Assembly (NCBI GenBank): GCA_900316305.1
Contig: ONCM01000021.1
Coordinates: 1 to 49,015, forward strand
Length of the DNA: 49,015 nucleotides
Origin: an uncultured Bacteroidales bacterium
GTDB lineage: Bacteria > Bacteroidota > Bacteroidia > Bacteroidales > WCHB1-69
Direction: 5' to 3'
Shown here: piece after piece, positions 1 to 10,240 of the stretch
How the letters are laid out: each line of letters opens with the position of its first letter
Position numbering within the stretch: position 1 is the first letter of the stretch
Program-made: the position numbers and the translations under genes
The notes under the pieces: generated by a model
The model's input: only the letters and a program-made list of their open reading frames with translations
What the model was told of the DNA's origin: nothing
The model's database searches: none

Positions 1-99
1 CACATCGAAGCAAAAGTGGAGCACGGAATCCTCACCATCACCCTGCCGAGAGTGCAGAAAGAGGAGCCCAAAATCGCCCGCACCATCGCCATCGGGTAA
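1..99 (+). CDS. Hsp20-family small heat-shock protein, C-terminal fragment
   Basis: The first 99 bases read as an open frame of 32 codons ending in TAA. The residues (EAKVEHGILTITLPR, then IARTIAIG at the end) match the last beta strands of the alpha-crystallin domain and the I-x-I tail of small heat-shock proteins, where 'nGvL.i.lPk' is the usual signature. These are ATP-independent cytoplasmic holdase chaperones. The start lies outside the window, so full length and upstream control cannot be judged. A strong hairpin terminator follows. The assignment rests on about 32 residues and is good but not certain. Confidence 0.72.
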   Translation, partial: HIEAKVEHGILTITLPRVQKEEPKIARTIAIG

Positions 100-124
100 T
101 TTTTCAATCAAAGCCAATGATTTC

Positions 125-157
125 ACGCCGCATTCGAAAGAGTGCGGCGTTTTTTTT
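125..157 (+). terminator. Intrinsic terminator after hsp20
   Basis: Ten-base stem (ACGCCGCATT pairing with AGTGCGGCGT, one G-T wobble), loop CGAAAG, then a run of eight T. It lies 26 nt after the Hsp20 stop codon and separates that gene from ligA. Confidence 0.88.
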
Positions 158-175
158 GTGCCGTCAATCGACACT

Positions 176-2312
<2,137 letters not shown>

Positions 2313-2352
2313 AGGAAGCGATGAAAGACGATGAAAAGCGATGAAAAACGTT

Positions 2353-3156
2353 TTAATTTTCTATTTTCGCATCTGAGAGTGTGAAGCTGCCGTCGGCGTT
2401 GAGGGTGACTTTCGCGCTAATGGTGGGCATATCGTCGTAGTGGAGGACTTTGCCGGTCACGAAGCTCACGCCGGGAGTGGCATGGACATATACGTTTTCG
2501 CCACTGATGTCGTAGGAGAGTTGTTCGCCGAACCACAGGGCATCGTCGTAAAAGTCGCCCATATCCTTCACCGTATTGGTCACCGTAACCGGTTCCTGAT
2601 CTCCGCAATAAAGCGTAATCTTCTCGCCCTTAATGGAATACTTCAGTTGATTACAGAGAGCCTGCTGCATCTCGTATGGGTCGATGGTGGCGGCGATTGT
2701 TGCGGGTCCGTTTTCAGGAAACTTGATCTGATAAAGACGTTCCACATGTACACCCGTGCCTTCCATAGGGATGCCCGTGAGCCAGAGGCAGCCGTTAGCC
2801 GCATCATAGCGGGCCGTAGGGTTGTTTCCGTGTCGGATGTTGGCGAGGATAGTCGCCCGACTCTCCTTTGCCACCACAATACCGAAACCATCGGAAGAGG
2901 TGACCGAATCGCAACGCACCAGACTCCACACCGCGACCTTATTGACGGTGTCAAGCAGGAGGTTCTCAAAATTGCTGTCCAGCACATGGCGGTCCAGCGT
3001 CGCATTGACCATTTCGGAGGCAGCGCCCTCTTTCACAGGTTCTTCCAAAACACCCTTGACGGGTTTCGTTTCCACTTTTTTGCCTTTGCAGGAAACGGCG
3101 ACCGCAGCGGAGACGGTCAGCAGCACACAGATTGCAATAAGATTTCGAATTTTCAT
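2353..3156 (-). CDS. Putative lipoprotein of unknown function
   Basis: 267 residues. The N-terminus (MKIRNLIAICVLLTVSAAVAVSC) is a hydrophobic signal ending in a lipobox-like V-S-C, so the mature protein should start at that cysteine and be lipid-anchored in the envelope. The rest is soluble and mixed alpha/beta: a Lys/Glu-rich linker (about residues 24-45), then beta-rich sequence. I recognise no enzyme motif or family. It converges with ligA, the two stops being 40 nt apart, and is transcribed away from the fucosidase gene. A TATTTTCG near-match to a -7 box on this strand (3230-3237) may be its promoter. It may be a lineage-specific lipoprotein. Confidence 0.7.
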   Translation of the reverse strand: MKIRNLIAICVLLTVSAAVAVSCKGKKVETKPVKGVLEEPVKEGAASEMVNATLDRHVLDSNFENLLLDTVNKVAVWSLVRCDSVTSSDGFGIVVAKESRATILANIRHGNNPTARYDAANGCLWLTGIPMEGTGVHVERLYQIKFPENGPATIAATIDPYEMQQALCNQLKYSIKGEKITLYCGDQEPVTVTNTVKDMGDFYDDALWFGEQLSYDISGENVYVHATPGVSFVTGKVLHYDDMPTISAKVTLNADGSFTLSDAKIEN

Positions 3157-3250
3157 TATTACTGGATTTTGATTATACGCTTAATTACCAATAGTTTATG
3201 GTTTAAGGTTTCAGGATGAAAAACCGGACGCGAAAATACAACAAAAAATG

Positions 3251-3258
3251 TACTTTTG
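3251..3258 (+). promoter_or_regulatory. -7 promoter box of the GH29 gene
   Basis: TACTTTTG, an exact TAnnTTTG match, 21 nt before the chosen ATG at 3280. It supports that start over the in-frame ATG at 3256, which overlaps the box. Confidence 0.72.
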
Positions 3259-3279
3259 CACTTCCACAAATTTCATTTT

Positions 3280-5142
3280 ATGAAACGTCTGACCCTACTG
3301 TTTTTTGCGCTATCCCTGACGCTGTCATCTTTCGCGCAGTGCCCCAGGTCCGATGGAGAACCCACCATCATCGACTTCACCGGCAAGTTCGTGCAACCCA
3401 ACTGGGAGTCCATCAACCAGCGCGGCTATCCGCAATGGTTCCGCGACGCGAAACTCGGCATCTTCATCCATTGGGGACTCTACTCCGTGCCCGCGTATGC
3501 CTCCAAGGAGGGCTACGGCGAGTGGTTCTACCGCGGTCTAATGCAACGCGTGCCTGAACGGATGCGCATCATGAGCCTCTACGCCGACACCACGAAACCG
3601 ACATTCGAGCAATATTCCGAACTCACAAAATACTGGCATGCAGAACTCTGGAATCCCGACGACTGGGCGCAGATGTTCAAGGATGCTGGTGCGCAGTACG
3701 TCGTCCTCGTTACCAAGCACCACGACGGCTACTGTCTGTGGGACAGCAAGTTCCAACCCGAATGGAACAGCGTAGTGAGCGGCCCGAAGCGCAACATTGT
3801 GGAAGAACTCACGAATTCAGTGCGAAACAAAGGCATGCGAATGGGCTTTTACTACTCGCTGCCCGAATGGACCAACCCGCTCCACATCTGGATGCAGGAC
3901 CCCGACGATTCTATCAGTGACTACGTCAACGACTATATGGTGCCACAATTCAAGGAATTAGTGGAACGCTACAAGCCCGACCTCCTCTTCTCCGACGGCG
4001 ACTGGAACAACACGGCCGAGCAGCTGCGCTCGCCGTACCTCATCAGCTGGTACTACAACACCGTGGGCAAGGATGCCATCGTCAACAATCGCTGGGGCAA
4101 CGGCACGAAGCACGGCTTCCTGACCCCCGAGTACAGTGCGGGCATCGCCAACACGGAGGTGCCATGGGCCGAGTGCCGCGGGCTCGGGCGCAGTTTCGGA
4201 CTCAACCGCAACGAGAACCTCGACAACTACATGACCGACAAGGAGTTGATCCAGCATTTCGTGGAGTTGGTGGCGCACGGCGGCGGCCTGACCCTCAACG
4301 TGGGTCCCTACGCCGACGGCACCATCCCCCTCATCCAGCAGGAACGCCTGAGAGCGCTCGGCAACTGGCTGGAAATCAACGGTGAGGCCATCTACGGGAC
4401 AATACCGTATGATATTCCGTGCCAACGAGAGCAAACCTTCGCCCAACTGCCTCCCACCAAAACTATCAACTTCGATTGGGTGCGCAATGCCCCGATGCGC
4501 GGGGTGAGCACCGACAATTTTAGTATTACTTGGACCGGGGATTTTCAAGTCAAAGAAGATGGAACCTATACTTTCTTTGCCACTGCAGATGATAGTATGA
4601 CCATCTACTTAAGTGTTAATGGTGAACCACCATTCCAACTGCTCAATATTGACAAAAATCCTTCCATAAAAACGAATTTCGCACATGGTCCTTTGCATAA
4701 AGGAGATAGTGTTTTTATATTGATTTTTTATCAGGAAAATGAGTTGGAAGCCTCCGCATCTTTACTATGGCGCAAAGACGATGAAAAATTCACCCCAGTG
4801 GAAGCAAACTGGGATGGTCAAGTCTTTTGGGAGAAGACCACCCGTTGTTTCACCACCAAGAACAACAACCTCTACATCATCGAGTTCGAGCGTCCAGATC
4901 CTCATAAACCGTTGGTCATCAAGAATATGCCCAAACTGAACCCTAAAGCGGAAATGATCCTATTAGGAACCGAAGAAGAGATGGATTTCCAAGGTTACAA
5001 AGGGGTAAAATACAACATGCTCAAGTGGAAGCAGGACAAGAAAGGCTCCGTCACCATCGACTTCTCCGCCATCGACTCAAAAAAACTGAACGAGTTGGAA
5101 AATGCGTGGGTGATCCGAGTTGTTGACTATAAAGGAAAATGA
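3280..5142 (+). CDS. Secreted GH29 alpha-L-fucosidase with PA14-like domain
   Basis: 620 residues. A Sec signal peptide (MKRLTLLFFALSLTLSSFAQ) is followed by the GH29 TIM barrel: WFRDAKLGIFIHWGLYSVPAY near residues 53-73, AQYVVLVTKHHDGYCLWDS near 138-156, and PDLLFSDGDW near 233-242, where Asp239 is in the position of the family nucleophile. After the barrel (about residue 400) comes a beta-rich segment (FSITWTGDFQVKEDGTYTF...DDSMTIYLSVNG) typical of PA14 carbohydrate-binding domains, then a C-terminal beta domain. It should release L-fucose from host or plant glycans in the periplasm or at the surface. I see no T9SS tail. The PA14-like portion (about 4500-4800) is visibly more AT-rich than the barrel, which suggests separate acquisition. 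Subfamily and linkage cannot be read by eye. Confidence 0.9.
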   Translation: MKRLTLLFFALSLTLSSFAQCPRSDGEPTIIDFTGKFVQPNWESINQRGYPQWFRDAKLGIFIHWGLYSVPAYASKEGYGEWFYRGLMQRVPERMRIMSLYADTTKPTFEQYSELTKYWHAELWNPDDWAQMFKDAGAQYVVLVTKHHDGYCLWDSKFQPEWNSVVSGPKRNIVEELTNSVRNKGMRMGFYYSLPEWTNPLHIWMQDPDDSISDYVNDYMVPQFKELVERYKPDLLFSDGDWNNTAEQLRSPYLISWYYNTVGKDAIVNNRWGNGTKHGFLTPEYSAGIANTEVPWAECRGLGRSFGLNRNENLDNYMTDKELIQHFVELVAHGGGLTLNVGPYADGTIPLIQQERLRALGNWLEINGEAIYGTIPYDIPCQREQTFAQLPPTKTINFDWVRNAPMRGVSTDNFSITWTGDFQVKEDGTYTFFATADDSMTIYLSVNGEPPFQLLNIDKNPSIKTNFAHGPLHKGDSVFILIFYQENELEASASLLWRKDDEKFTPVEANWDGQVFWEKTTRCFTTKNNNLYIIEFERPDPHKPLVIKNMPKLNPKAEMILLGTEEEMDFQGYKGVKYNMLKWKQDKKGSVTIDFSAIDSKKLNELENAWVIRVVDYKGK

Positions 5143-5155
5143 TCTCCCTTATCCC

Positions 5156-5236
5156 CGCCAACCGCCAACTGCTAACTACTAACTGCTAACTACTAACTAC
5201 TAACTGCTAACTGCTAACTGCTAACTGCTAACTGTC
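5156..5236. repeat. Short direct repeats, CTAACTGCTAACTAC type
   Basis: About ten tandem copies of a 7-bp word (CTAACTG or CTAACTA) fill the gap between two convergent genes. Related words, read on the other strand as GTTAGCAGTTAG, occur at 16086-16118 and 20367-20390. Confidence 0.85.
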
Positions 5237-5237
5237 T

Positions 5238-5645
5238 CTACCCCGCCGCGTGCAACGTCCTCGGCATCAGCTTGGCGCAATGGTTTATGATATCGCGTGC
5301 GACCTCAAAACCGGCATCTGACACCTTTTTCTGTTTGCTGCCATCATAGCCCATGTATAAATGCAGGGTCTCATAGCCATTATTCAGATACTGCAACAGT
5401 TTTCTGTCACGCTTCCCCGCGACCTCCCTGTACTTTTCTATCGATGGACGGCCTCTGCCTTTGCGCACATGCAACACCGCATCAAGCGCTATCAGGCAAC
5501 CCTTCCAAAGGATGTCGCCAGCCGTTTTAACGTATTTACTGTCCATATATGACTTTGTATCAGGGTCATACATTGCCTTTTGAATGACTTCTTCTGCGTT
5601 GGCCACGTATCTGAGGGCCTCTTTGATTGGATCTTGATATTCCAT
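5238..5645 (-). CDS. Small helical protein, DUF5618-like
   Basis: 135 residues, no signal peptide, no membrane segment. The sequence is mostly helical and rich in Lys and Glu (DPIKEALRYVANAEEVIQKAM...). A central conserved-looking block (YVKTAGDILWKGCLIALDAVL) is followed by RKGRGRPSIEKYRE and a Tyr-rich segment (YETLHLYMGYDG). It resembles the Bacteroidetes family DUF5618, small cytosolic proteins of unknown function; I make that match from memory and it is tentative. An HEPN/four-helix-bundle fold is possible. No partner gene is near: it lies alone between the fucosidase and a palindrome-rich gap. Confidence 0.68.
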   Translation of the reverse strand: MEYQDPIKEALRYVANAEEVIQKAMYDPDTKSYMDSKYVKTAGDILWKGCLIALDAVLHVRKGRGRPSIEKYREVAGKRDRKLLQYLNNGYETLHLYMGYDGSKQKKVSDAGFEVARDIINHCAKLMPRTLHAAG

Positions 5646-5690
5646 GATTATTAGTTTAATGGTTAAAGGTTAAAAGGTTAAAGTCTGAGT

Positions 5691-5716
5691 TAGAGACGCG
5701 AAATTTTGCATCTCTG
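5691..5716. repeat. Degenerate GTAGAGACG-family palindrome (copy 2)
   Basis: TAGAGACGC and GCATCTCTG arms around a GAAATTTT centre. It is an imperfect relative of the 28-nt palindrome at 33067-33094, with which it shares the AT-rich centre. The rest of the 5646-5926 gap is AT-rich DNA with no gene that I can support. Confidence 0.6.
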
Positions 5717-5902
5717 CAGTCAGACGACATAAGTCTAACTTTTACGATGCAAAGATACAACAAAAACAAGCGTTTGTCAAGGGTTTTTGAAAATATTTTT
5801 TACCATTGAAAATCAACATGTTATTAATTTTCAGCAAGATAAATTTACAATTATTTGTTAAAATAATTTTTGATTTTCGCAAAGTTTCGGAACATTTACG
5901 TC

Positions 5903-5930
5903 GTAGAGACGCGCCATGGCACGTCTCTAC
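5903..5930. repeat. 28-nt palindrome, GTAGAGACG family (copy 3)
   Basis: GTAGAGACG and CGTCTCTAC arms around CGCCATGGCA. The right arm contains the TAG stop codon of the MATE gene read on the minus strand (5927-5929), so the element sits on the very end of that coding region. Confidence 0.8.
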
Positions 5931-7267
5931 CGGAGGTACCCGTATCTGCTGCCGTTCCGCATCAGCATCGTCACGGTGAGCACGAGGGCGGCACATTCGG
6001 CGAAGATGATGGCATACCAGATGCCGTTGACCCCGAAAATTGCGGGTAACAGCAGAACTGCCAACGTCTCGCAAACCATCGTGCGATTCGTGGAGATGAG
6101 CGCGGACACCAGTCCGTTGTTCAATGCGGTGAAAAAGGCTGAGGCGTATCCGTTGAAACCCATCAACAGGAACGAGATGCCGTATATCCGTAGAGCGTGG
6201 GTTGTAAGTGCTAACAGATCAGGATCATAGCCGACGAAAACCTGCGACAAAGGACGAGCCAGCAGCTGCGCAAACAGGAACTCCGTCAGCCCCATAATCC
6301 CAATCAGCATCATACTTTTGGTAAAGACGTTCCGCAACTCATCGCGGTTGCCCGCCCCGTAATGGAAGCTGACAATCGGACCCGAGCCCATACCATAGCC
6401 GATATTGACAGCGGCGAAGATGAACGCCACATACATCACCACGCCGTATGCCGCCACGCCATCTTCCCCTATATATTTCATCAATTGGTAGTTATAGAAC
6501 ATCGCCACCATCGCAGCCGAAATATTTGAGAAGAACTCGCTGATGCCGTTGAAGCAGGTCAGCCGTAACGCCGCACCGTCGAACACGGGACGACCCAGCT
6601 GCAGACGGGATTTGTTCGGGACGATGAAATAGACCAACGGAATGGTTGCGCCTGACAGCTGCGACAGTGCCGTAGCCCACGCCGCGCCCTTCAGTCCCCA
6701 GCCAAAACCCGCGATGAACAGGGCATCCAACGCCATATTCAACCCGCCGGCAATAAGGGTTACAATCAGGCCGAGATTCGGCTTCTCCGCCGCAATGAGC
6801 ATCGAATGGAACATGATCTCCAGCATGAAAAACGGCATTGCCAGAAGCAATATCCGACCGTACATCACGCACTCGCCCAACAAGGCCTCGTCCGCGCCCA
6901 GCAGGATAGAAACCTCGTCGAGGAACGGCCATCCTATAGCGGCAAAAAGCACACCGCAAATCGCCCCAAGATAGACCAGCATGGAGAAAATGCGGTTGGC
7001 CTCAACAGGCTTCCCCTCCCCCAACGTCTTAGCAATCAACGCCGTACCGCCCGCCCCGAAGACAAAACCGATTACGCTCAAGAACATGATAAAAGGGAAA
7101 ATGAGGTTGAGAGCGGCGAAAGAGGTCGTGCCCGCGAAATTGGAAACGAAGAAGCCATCCACCACGCTGTAAATCGAGATGAACACCATCATCACCATGG
7201 AAGGCACGGTGAAGCGCAGCAACTTCCCTATCGTGAAGTGGTCGGAAAGGAGGATCGGTCGTTTCAT
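5927..7267 (-). CDS. MATE-family multidrug/cation antiporter
   Basis: 446 residues with about twelve hydrophobic helices, the standard MATE length and topology. Typical features are the N-terminal block FTIGKLLRFTVPSMVMMVFISIYSVVDGFFVSN, FVFGAGGTALIAKTLGEGK after helix 3, and the second-half counterpart (GYGMGSGPIVSFHYGAGNRDELRNVFTKS). The family exports cationic drugs or metabolites across the inner membrane, driven by Na+ or H+; the substrate cannot be predicted. The start at 7267 is set by a -7 box only 9 nt upstream, which excludes longer in-frame starts. The last residues are encoded by the palindrome copy at 5903-5930, so the C-terminus may have been trimmed or replaced. Confidence 0.93.
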   Translation of the reverse strand: MKRPILLSDHFTIGKLLRFTVPSMVMMVFISIYSVVDGFFVSNFAGTTSFAALNLIFPFIMFLSVIGFVFGAGGTALIAKTLGEGKPVEANRIFSMLVYLGAICGVLFAAIGWPFLDEVSILLGADEALLGECVMYGRILLLAMPFFMLEIMFHSMLIAAEKPNLGLIVTLIAGGLNMALDALFIAGFGWGLKGAAWATALSQLSGATIPLVYFIVPNKSRLQLGRPVFDGAALRLTCFNGISEFFSNISAAMVAMFYNYQLMKYIGEDGVAAYGVVMYVAFIFAAVNIGYGMGSGPIVSFHYGAGNRDELRNVFTKSMMLIGIMGLTEFLFAQLLARPLSQVFVGYDPDLLALTTHALRIYGISFLLMGFNGYASAFFTALNNGLVSALISTNRTMVCETLAVLLLPAIFGVNGIWYAIIFAECAALVLTVTMLMRNGSRYGYLR

Positions 7268-7275
7268 ACAGGGCG

Positions 7276-7283
7276 CAAAAATA
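7276..7283 (-). promoter_or_regulatory. -7 promoter box of the MATE gene
   Basis: On the minus strand this reads TATTTTTG, matching TAnnTTTG, with a very short leader (about 9 nt) before the ATG at 7267. Confidence 0.65.
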
Positions 7284-7320
7284 CAATTTTTAGGCAATAG
7301 GCAACAGGCAATAGAAACCC

Positions 7321-7380
7321 TCATTCATAATTCATAATTCATAATTCTACATTCTTCATTCTACATTCTACATTCTACAT
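7321..7380. repeat. ATTCATA / ATTCTAC short direct repeats
   Basis: Tandem copies of ATTCATA and then ATTCTAC fill the divergent gap between the MATE and peptidase genes. The same words occur at 28399-28435 and, on the opposite strand as GTAGAAT, at 10175-10208 and 20311-20340. Confidence 0.8.
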
Positions 7381-7394
7381 TGAAAAAGAAATTG

Positions 7395-7402
7395 TATCTT
7401 TG
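7395..7402 (+). promoter_or_regulatory. -7 promoter box of the M20 peptidase gene
   Basis: TATCTTTG, an exact TAnnTTTG match, 35 nt before the ATG at 7438. Confidence 0.72.
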
Positions 7403-7437
7403 CCCTTTCAAATCTTGAAACTTAAAACCCAAACAAT

Positions 7438-8796
7438 ATGAACATCAAAAACTACATTCAAGAGAACGAACAACGTTTCTTAAACGAACTTTTCAGCCTG
7501 CTGCGCATCCCGTCCATCAGCTCGGAGAGCGAGCACAAGGGCGACATGGTGCGCTGCGCCGAGCGTTGGAAGGAGCTGGTCATGGAGGCTGGCGCCGACA
7601 GCTGCGAGATCTACCCCACCGAGGGCAACCCCATCGTGGTGGGTCAGAAGATGGTCGATCCCAACGCCAAAACCGTGCTGGTCTATGGCCACTACGACGT
7701 GATGCCTGTCGATCCCATAGAACTCTGGAACTCAGAGCCTTTCGAACCCGTCATCAAGGACGGCAAGATTTGGGGACGCGGCTCAGACGACGACAAGGGT
7801 CAGTCCTTCATGCACGCGAAGGCATTCGAGTACATGGTAAAATCCGGCAGTCTCAAGTGCAACGTCAAGTTCCTGCTTGAAGGCGAGGAGGAGATCGGCA
7901 GCACGCAACTCTACGACTTCTGCACGCAGCACGCCGACCTGCTCAAATGCGACGTCATCCTCATTTCCGACACGGGCATGATCGCCACCGACACACCCTC
8001 TATCACCGCCGGTCTGCGCGGCCTCTGCAACATGATCGTGAAGGTCACCGGTCCGAATCGCGACCTCCACTCCGGCATCTTCGGCGGCGCGGTCGCCAAC
8101 CCCATCAACGTGCTGTGCGACCTCATCTCCGGCCTTATCAACGACAAGGGCGAGGTCACCATTCCCGGCTTCTATGACGATGTAGTGGTGCTCTCCAAAG
8201 AGGAACGCGAACTCATCGCGCAGGCTCCGTTTAACGAAGAGGAGTACAAGAAATCGTTGGATGTCAAGGAATTGTACGGCGAAGAAGGTTACAGCACCAT
8301 CGAGCGCACGGGCATCCGTCCGAACTTGGGCGTGTGCGGCATCGAAGGCGGCTACACCGGCGAGGGCTTCAAGACCGTTTTGCCCGCCACGGCTTCCGCC
8401 AATATCTCCATGCGCTTGGTCGCCAACCAGGATTCCCACAAGATTGCGGAGCTCTTCCAGAAGCACTTCGAGAACATCGCGCCCGACTACGTGAAGGTGG
8501 AGGTAATCCCCGCACACGGCGGCGAAGCTTACCGTTGCGGCATGGACGTGCCTGCATATCAAGCTGCCGAGAAGGCATACATGGATGTCTATGGCAAACG
8601 TCCGATCCCGACCTACAGCGGCGGCAGCATCCCGATCGTGGCGCACTTCGAGAAGGTGCTAGGCGTGAAGTCCATCCTCTGCGGCTTCGGTCTCGCCGAG
8701 GACAACATCCACTCTCCAAACGAGAACTATAAGCTCGAACATTTCCGCAAGGGAATTGAAGTAATCACCCACTTCTACGAACATTTCTGCGAATAG
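7438..8796 (+). CDS. M20-family metallodipeptidase
   Basis: 452 residues, cytosolic (no signal peptide). The M20 zinc site is visible: VYGHYDVMPVD (His about 85), the bridging Asp in GRGSDDDKGQ (about 115-121), the general-base pair in LEGEEEIGS (about 148-154), ISDTGM, and the C-terminal His in AEDNIHSPNE. The dimerisation insert contains DLHSGIFGGAVANP. The pattern fits the CNDP2/DapE-like dipeptidase branch, which hydrolyses dipeptides released by protein degradation. Its own promoter and the downstream aminotransferase promoter suggest separate transcription. A catabolic role next to an aminotransferase suits an amino-acid-fermenting bacterium, but that is inference. Confidence 0.93.
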   Translation: MNIKNYIQENEQRFLNELFSLLRIPSISSESEHKGDMVRCAERWKELVMEAGADSCEIYPTEGNPIVVGQKMVDPNAKTVLVYGHYDVMPVDPIELWNSEPFEPVIKDGKIWGRGSDDDKGQSFMHAKAFEYMVKSGSLKCNVKFLLEGEEEIGSTQLYDFCTQHADLLKCDVILISDTGMIATDTPSITAGLRGLCNMIVKVTGPNRDLHSGIFGGAVANPINVLCDLISGLINDKGEVTIPGFYDDVVVLSKEERELIAQAPFNEEEYKKSLDVKELYGEEGYSTIERTGIRPNLGVCGIEGGYTGEGFKTVLPATASANISMRLVANQDSHKIAELFQKHFENIAPDYVKVEVIPAHGGEAYRCGMDVPAYQAAEKAYMDVYGKRPIPTYSGGSIPIVAHFEKVLGVKSILCGFGLAEDNIHSPNENYKLEHFRKGIEVITHFYEHFCE

Positions 8797-8815
8797 TGTA
8801 TAACCGAAAAAAGTG

Positions 8816-8823
8816 TATCTTTG
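8816..8823 (+). promoter_or_regulatory. -7 promoter box of the aminotransferase gene
   Basis: TATCTTTG, an exact TAnnTTTG match, 39 nt before the ATG at 8863. Confidence 0.72.
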
Positions 8824-8862
8824 CCGACAAATTTTTGAATTAGTAACTATCAATATATCAGT

Positions 8863-10173
8863 ATGAAGAATACACCGATTCCCGCAGAAATTGTGGATAA
8901 GAAAGTCGCTGAAAGCGGCATCAGCAGCGTTGGCAAAGCCTCCATCCGTGAGGTGAAACGTCTGATCAACGAAATCGAGCAGGCTTCCGGCAAGGAGTTT
9001 GTGCGTATGGAAATGGGTATCCCTGGTCTTCCGCCGTGCTCCGTGGGCGTGGAGGCGCAGATCGAGGCCCTGAAGAAGGGCGTCGCCGCCATCTACCCTG
9101 ACATCGAGGGCATTCCCGCCCTGAAACAGGAAGCTGCACGCTTCGTCAAGAACTTCATCGACCTTGAAGTCGAACCCGAAAACTGCATCCCGACCGTCGG
9201 TTCCATGATGGGCGGCATGGCAGGCTTCATGACCTTCGTGCGCTGTCGCAAAGAACGCGACACCACCCTCTTCATCGACCCCGGTTTCCCCGTGCAGAAG
9301 CAGCAACACCGCGTCATGGGCCTCAAATACGAGACCTTCGACGTCTATAACTTCCGCGGTCCGAAGCTTCGCGCCAAACTGGAAAGCTACCTCGAGAAAG
9401 GCAACATCCACACCATCATGTACTCCAACCCCAACAATCCTTCCTGGATCTGTTTCACCGAGGAGGAGCTGCAAATTATCGGCGACATGGCCAACAAGTA
9501 CGACGTGTTCGTCTTCGAAGACCTTGCCTATTTCGGCATGGACTTCCGCCAGAACATCTCCGCTCCGGGCATCCCGCCCTACCAGCCGAGCGTCGGCAAG
9601 TACACCGACAACTATGCCCTGCTGATCTCCGGTTCCAAGGCATTCAGCTATGCCGGTGAGCGTATCGCCCTGATGATTATGTCCAAAAAGCTCTACAACA
9701 GAGAGTTCGACGACCTGGAGCCCTACTTCAAGATGAAGAAGCTCGGTCGCGCCATCATCTACGGCACGGTCTATGCTATCAGTTCCGGCGTTGCGCACTC
9801 CGCACAGTACGCCATGGCCGCCATCCTCAAGGCCTGCAACGACGGCACCTACAACTACATCGAAGATGTGAAGGAGTACGGCGAGAAGGCCGCCATCATG
9901 AAGAAGATATTCACCGACAACGGTTTCGAGATCGTCTATGACAAGGACGGCGACAAACCGCTGGCCGACGGCTTCTACTTCACCGTGGCTTACCCGGGCA
10001 TGACCAGCGACGAGCTGCTGCACGAATTCCTGTACTACGGCGTAAGTGCCATCTCCTTAAGCACTTGCGGCAGCGAGCGCAACGAAGGCCTCCGCGCCTG
10101 CGTCTCCCTGACCCCGCGCAGACAGTTCCCGATCTTGGAAGAGAGACTGAAGCTGTTTAAGGAGAACCACTGA
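8863..10173 (+). CDS. PLP-dependent aminotransferase, class I/II
   Basis: 436 residues, cytosolic. Fold-type I features are present: the PLP lysine in LLISGSKAFSYAGERIALM, the NPNNP motif (YSNPNNPSW), the cofactor-contacting Asp in VFVFEDLAYFGMDF, and a C-terminal substrate arginine candidate in SERNEGLRACVSL. It transfers amino groups between an amino acid and a 2-oxo acid; the exact substrate is not readable. The N-terminal region (about residues 1-60) is longer than in AspC-type enzymes. It follows the peptidase gene by 66 nt, but its own -7 box suggests an independent start. A terminator hairpin lies 35 nt after the stop. Confidence 0.9.
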   Translation: MKNTPIPAEIVDKKVAESGISSVGKASIREVKRLINEIEQASGKEFVRMEMGIPGLPPCSVGVEAQIEALKKGVAAIYPDIEGIPALKQEAARFVKNFIDLEVEPENCIPTVGSMMGGMAGFMTFVRCRKERDTTLFIDPGFPVQKQQHRVMGLKYETFDVYNFRGPKLRAKLESYLEKGNIHTIMYSNPNNPSWICFTEEELQIIGDMANKYDVFVFEDLAYFGMDFRQNISAPGIPPYQPSVGKYTDNYALLISGSKAFSYAGERIALMIMSKKLYNREFDDLEPYFKMKKLGRAIIYGTVYAISSGVAHSAQYAMAAILKACNDGTYNYIEDVKEYGEKAAIMKKIFTDNGFEIVYDKDGDKPLADGFYFTVAYPGMTSDELLHEFLYYGVSAISLSTCGSERNEGLRACVSLTPRRQFPILEERLKLFKENH

Positions 10174-10207
10174 TTCAATGTAGAATGAAAAATGTAGAAT
10201 GTAGAAT

Positions 10208-10239
10208 AACGGGGGACTCGGAAGGGTTCCCCGTTTTGT
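10208..10239 (+). terminator. Terminator after the aminotransferase (CTCGGAAGGG-loop family)
   Basis: AACGGGG pairs with CCCCGTT around a loop containing ACTCGGAAGGGTT, then TTTTGTTTT. Its loop is almost the same as in terminators at 16059-16085, 20339-20368 and 33111-33146. It ends at the stop codon of the convergent TPR gene and may serve both strands. Confidence 0.82.
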
Positions 10240-10240
10240 T

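Noticed and set aside
2353-3219. Plus-strand frame opposite the lipoprotein (2440-3219)
   Set aside because: The minus-strand frame has a lipoprotein signal peptide; the plus-strand one has none and no promoter box.
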